Origin: Sanghuangporus weigelae
Taxonomy: Eukaryota > Basidiomycota > Agaricomycetes > Hymenochaetales > Hymenochaetaceae
Direction: 5' to 3'
Length of the DNA: 64,000 bases
Assembly: GCA_033182465.1 (NCBI GenBank)
Contig: CP137330.1
Location: forward strand, 124,001 to 188,000
Positions 61,329 through 64,000 of this stretch are shown here, piece after piece (position 1 is the stretch's first letter; the number at the start of each line of letters is the position of its first letter). The notes under the pieces are model-generated. The model was not told the origin of the DNA. It did no database searches and saw nothing but the letters and a program-made list of their open reading frames with translations. A program made the position numbers and the translations under genes.

Positions 61329-64000
61329 TCATGCAAACAGCTCGGGAGGGATAACCTTCCTCCTCAATCCACTTCCTGACTCCGTTCGATGAGAACGCTG
61401 TTCGCTCTTCTTCACCGCGCCGATGCCGCACGACGAGACCATCACTGTTCTAGAAGATCCACTCCCTGAAGCGCCGACAGAGTTAAACGGACTCAGACTC
61501 TCACCACCAATTACGAAAGGGAAAGCAGAAAGCGAGTCCGTCGAATTCTTCGATTTCAAGCTAGACCTCATGGAACGCGGTGGCGAGGAGCATGAGAGAG
61601 TCGAGGACGCTGCGCTAGAATCGGTTCTTGTGAAAGTCGGGGAGATAGACCGAAAATGTGCATGAGCGGCATGTTTATGAGCATGATACTGCGCAAATTG
61701 CGCTTTGATGGGGCTTGAAGGAGTCCGGGGACGTTGATTTGCGTTCGCAGTCGCAGAAGTAGCGTGTGCTGACGATGAACGGGTGGAGGAACGCGATGAA
61801 GATGATGGCGACATAGATGCAGAGGAGGTGGACGAAGTCTTCGCAGTCTCAATACTACTCCTTGGCGAGCCGCTGGCCACCGTTCCCTTCCCATTACTCT
61901 CAGAATTCAACTTAGCTCTTTCCTTAGCGGGCATCAAGTCGGGTTTTGGGACGTATTTCCCAGGACCCGGGTTCGTCTTCCTCTTGGGACTCGGTGGAGT
62001 CGGTGTTGGGAAGAATGGGAACGGTCTCACAATTTGAGGTTGTTCCTTCCCTTCTCTCCTTTCTCTTTCTTCTCTGTCTCGACTTTGTTGAACGGCTTTC
62101 TCACGAGAGGCCCTAAGACGCGCTGACAGGCGAGAAGGGACGGTGGATACAAGTTTAGGGATTGGGAAGAACGACCTCGCGGATGAGGACGTATTCGGAG
62201 GTGCCGTCGACGCGAATGTGCTGACCGACCAACGTGATTGGAGTGGTCGACCAGAAGCATCGAGATATATACTCTGCGCGCTTTCCTTCCTTTCGCACGC
62301 AAAACTGCTGTTGGTATCATCCGAGTTGCAGGAAGAAGGGAAGGTGGAAGATGGTGCTGGAGAGAAAGCTGCATAAGAGGAATACAGCGACTCCGCATCA
62401 AACGTCAACGTCGTTTCGCCAGAGTTGCTCGATCCCGATCCACCGAAAGCGGAAGATGGAGCTGGAGATTCGGGAACAAGAAGCAAGGGCTGAGAATGTT
62501 GTTGAGCATATTCATTAGGTGAGAACCGCGAACACGTCGAAGCTGAAAGGGGACCATCAACGCTTCCACTCGTTCCTTCGCTTCTTCCTGACTGCAGAGG
62601 GCTCGTAAAAGGGTCGATTCCATCTCTTTCAGTTTCCCTGGGGGGGAGGGTCCGAGAGTGAACAGTACTAGCGACCGAATACCTCTCAAGCACAAACGGA
62701 TCGATCAACCCATCCTCGTCCTCATCCTCCTCTACCACTCTTGTCATCGCTCCGGTGGCATTCCCAAATCCGATTCGCGACTCTACGTCTTCACCAAACT
62801 CGTCTTCATCGACGCTCACAGGAATAGAAAACCTCGGCGGAGGGCGAGAACGAGGTGGCCTCTGTCTCACCTGACTCTGCTGACTCGCTTGCTTCTCTTC
62901 TTGCAGCAATTCGCAGAACGTAGGATCAAGAGCAGCACTGGGACCTTTTATCGATATCTCGCCATCAGGAATCGGCGGTAAAGGTCGGTTCAGACCCAAA
63001 GCGCCATTACTCCTTCGTCCGAGTGCAGCGGCAGCACTCCGCTTTGCAACTGAACGCCTCGCGCTCCTTCGCTTACGTCTTTCGGATGCAGAACCGGACG
63101 ATCGGTTCGACCGATTTGAACGATTTGATGCGGTAGAGGCAAGAGAGGACGCGGATGCGCGACGTAGGAAGCCATGGTTTGCCATTTCACTCGGAAGAGT
63201 CGGAAGAGGCGGTAAGGGTGGTAATGATGGCACCTCTTCTTCCCCGAATCTAGAATAGGATGGTAAGGAAGACTGGAAATGCGGAGGAGGCGGCATCGAG
63301 TCCGGGCGTGCCGGTGGGAGTTGCCAACGCAATATACTAGAAAATGAAGAATTTGAGCCACCTCTCCGATGACCAGTTCTTGTATACGAAGGTACACGAG
63401 AAAGAGGAGGGAAAGAAGATGAAGATGAGAATAATTGGAGATGTGAAGCGATATCTGCGCGGTAGTACTCCGCATCTTCGAGAAGGCCGTCTTCGTTTGA
63501 AGGAATATCCATCCATTCGCTCTCGTCCTCGTCTTTCCCATCTTCATTCTTCTCGCATACTTTTGCGTTATTGGTGGGAAGCGACGGAACAGGAGGGATA
63601 TTCAAAGCTTCCCTCTCGAATTCCTCTAATACGCCCGTCAGCGTGGGTAGCTCTACGTTATGAGATTGCGTGACACTGGTGTCGATTTCTAGCGGTGCAA
63701 AAAGACGTTCGGCACGAGGCGTAGCAGCAGTGCGTGCGCTAAATCGACCGCGGCTCCTCCTCCTCCTTCTTAAGCTCACGGTACCATCGACAAAGCTATC
63801 AGAGTTTTCCTTCGAAGTGCTTGAAGGGGTTGGTGAAGAGGAGACGTCTGGCGTAGTTAGTGGGTGAAGTTTAGATGGAGGTGAAGGTGAGGGCGTTCGG
63901 TTCGCCTTGCATATCGACAAAGGCGCGACGGTTGGATATGAAAATGATTTCTCCTGGTCATTCTCAAACTTGAATTCGATCGACACAGGAGTACGTGGCT
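61329..64000 (-). CDS. Serine/proline-rich disordered protein, 5' end outside the window
   Basis: An open frame runs from the right edge of the window to a stop at 61329, at least 889 residues without an intron. The in-frame codon at 63986 is GTG, not ATG, and the frame stays open to the edge, so the true start lies beyond the window. Composition is dominated by Ser, Pro, Arg and Glu. Visible features are a basic patch (LRRRRRSRGRFSAR, about residues 73-86 from 63986), acidic stretches, proline runs (SLPPLPPLPTLP) and a basic Arg/Ser segment (SERRKRRSARRSVAKRS). No enzymatic domain or membrane helix is evident. The family is not recognised; a scaffold or regulatory protein is a guess. Confidence 0.7.
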   Translation of the reverse strand, partial: PRTPVSIEFKFENDQEKSFSYPTVAPLSICKANRTPSPSPPSKLHPLTTPDVSSSPTPSSTSKENSDSFVDGTVSLRRRRRSRGRFSARTAATPRAERLFAPLEIDTSVTQSHNVELPTLTGVLEEFEREALNIPPVPSLPTNNAKVCEKNEDGKDEDESEWMDIPSNEDGLLEDAEYYRADIASHLQLFSSSSSFPPLSRVPSYTRTGHRRGGSNSSFSSILRWQLPPARPDSMPPPPHFQSSLPSYSRFGEEEVPSLPPLPPLPTLPSEMANHGFLRRASASSLASTASNRSNRSNRSSGSASERRKRRSARRSVAKRSAAAALGRRSNGALGLNRPLPPIPDGEISIKGPSAALDPTFCELLQEEKQASQQSQVRQRPPRSRPPPRFSIPVSVDEDEFGEDVESRIGFGNATGAMTRVVEEDEDEDGLIDPFVLERYSVASTVHSRTLPPRETERDGIDPFTSPLQSGRSEGTSGSVDGPLSASTCSRFSPNEYAQQHSQPLLLVPESPAPSSAFGGSGSSNSGETTLTFDAESLYSSYAAFSPAPSSTFPSSCNSDDTNSSFACERKESAQSIYLDASGRPLQSRWSVSTFASTAPPNTSSSARSFFPIPKLVSTVPSRLSARLRASREKAVQQSRDREERERREGKEQPQIVRPFPFFPTPTPPSPKRKTNPGPGKYVPKPDLMPAKERAKLNSESNGKGTVASGSPRSSIETAKTSSTSSASMSPSSSSRSSTRSSSAHATSATANANQRPRTPSSPIKAQFAQYHAHKHAAHAHFRSISPTFTRTDSSAASSTLSCSSPPRSMRSSLKSKNSTDSLSAFPFVIGGESLSPFNSVGASGSGSSRTVMVSSCGIGAVKKSEQRSHRTESGSGLRRKVIPPELFA

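Noticed and set aside
61329-63986. Complete gene starting at 63986
   Set aside because: The codon there is GTG and the frame is open to the window edge, so the true start is outside.

Overview
The window is chromosomal DNA from a filamentous basidiomycete, most likely an Agaricomycete. The grounds are very short introns (about 48-60 bp), genes split into many tiny exons, a large family of DUF6533-type membrane proteins (a basidiomycete-centred family), and a set of ordinary fungal housekeeping genes. No rRNA, tRNA, CRISPR array or recognisable transposon was seen.

Layout. 751-2355 (+) is a DUF6533 gene (copy A). It converges on a large HMG-CoA reductase gene (2877-7971, -). After a gene-poor stretch (7972-10891), ten more DUF6533 genes follow on the minus strand (copies B to J plus a truncated K, 10892-41621). 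Next come a two-KH-domain splicing-type protein (42233-43774, +), a 3-beta-hydroxysteroid dehydrogenase-like SDR enzyme (44156-45880, +), an inverted DUF6533 gene (copy L, 47049-48783, +), the mitochondrial beta-barrel insertase SAM50 (49428-51264, -), a loose DUF6533 tail fragment (51619-51693, -), a secreted GH51 alpha-L-arabinofuranosidase (51824-55130, -), a coiled-coil protein resembling AcrB (56303-58034, -), a last DUF6533 gene (copy M, 58411-60063, -), and a long serine/proline-rich disordered protein cut by the right edge (61329-64000, -).

The main feature is the DUF6533 expansion: twelve apparently full-length genes, one truncated copy and at least four tail remnants in 60 kb. From 19.4 to 41.6 kb the array is a higher-order tandem repeat. 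Each period of about 7.6 kb holds two genes and two different spacers (gene type I, spacer X with a decayed DUF6533 remnant, gene type II, spacer Y). The pattern runs E-X-F-Y, G-X-H-Y, I-X-J-Y and then the stump K. Spacer landmarks recur at the same period, and chimeric junctions (for example near 27030) indicate gene conversion or unequal crossing-over. Comparing copies also shows that simple ORF reading ends the array proteins too early: eight copies share a conserved last intron and a final small exon ending in G/S-S/P-V-stop.

Functions. HMG-CoA reductase (mevalonate pathway) and the SDR enzyme (possibly sterol-related) lie on either side of the array. SAM50 serves mitochondrial outer-membrane biogenesis and GH51 serves plant-cell-wall breakdown. 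The DUF6533 proteins are multi-pass, receptor-like membrane proteins of unknown role. Nothing in the sequence proves that these neighbours work together.
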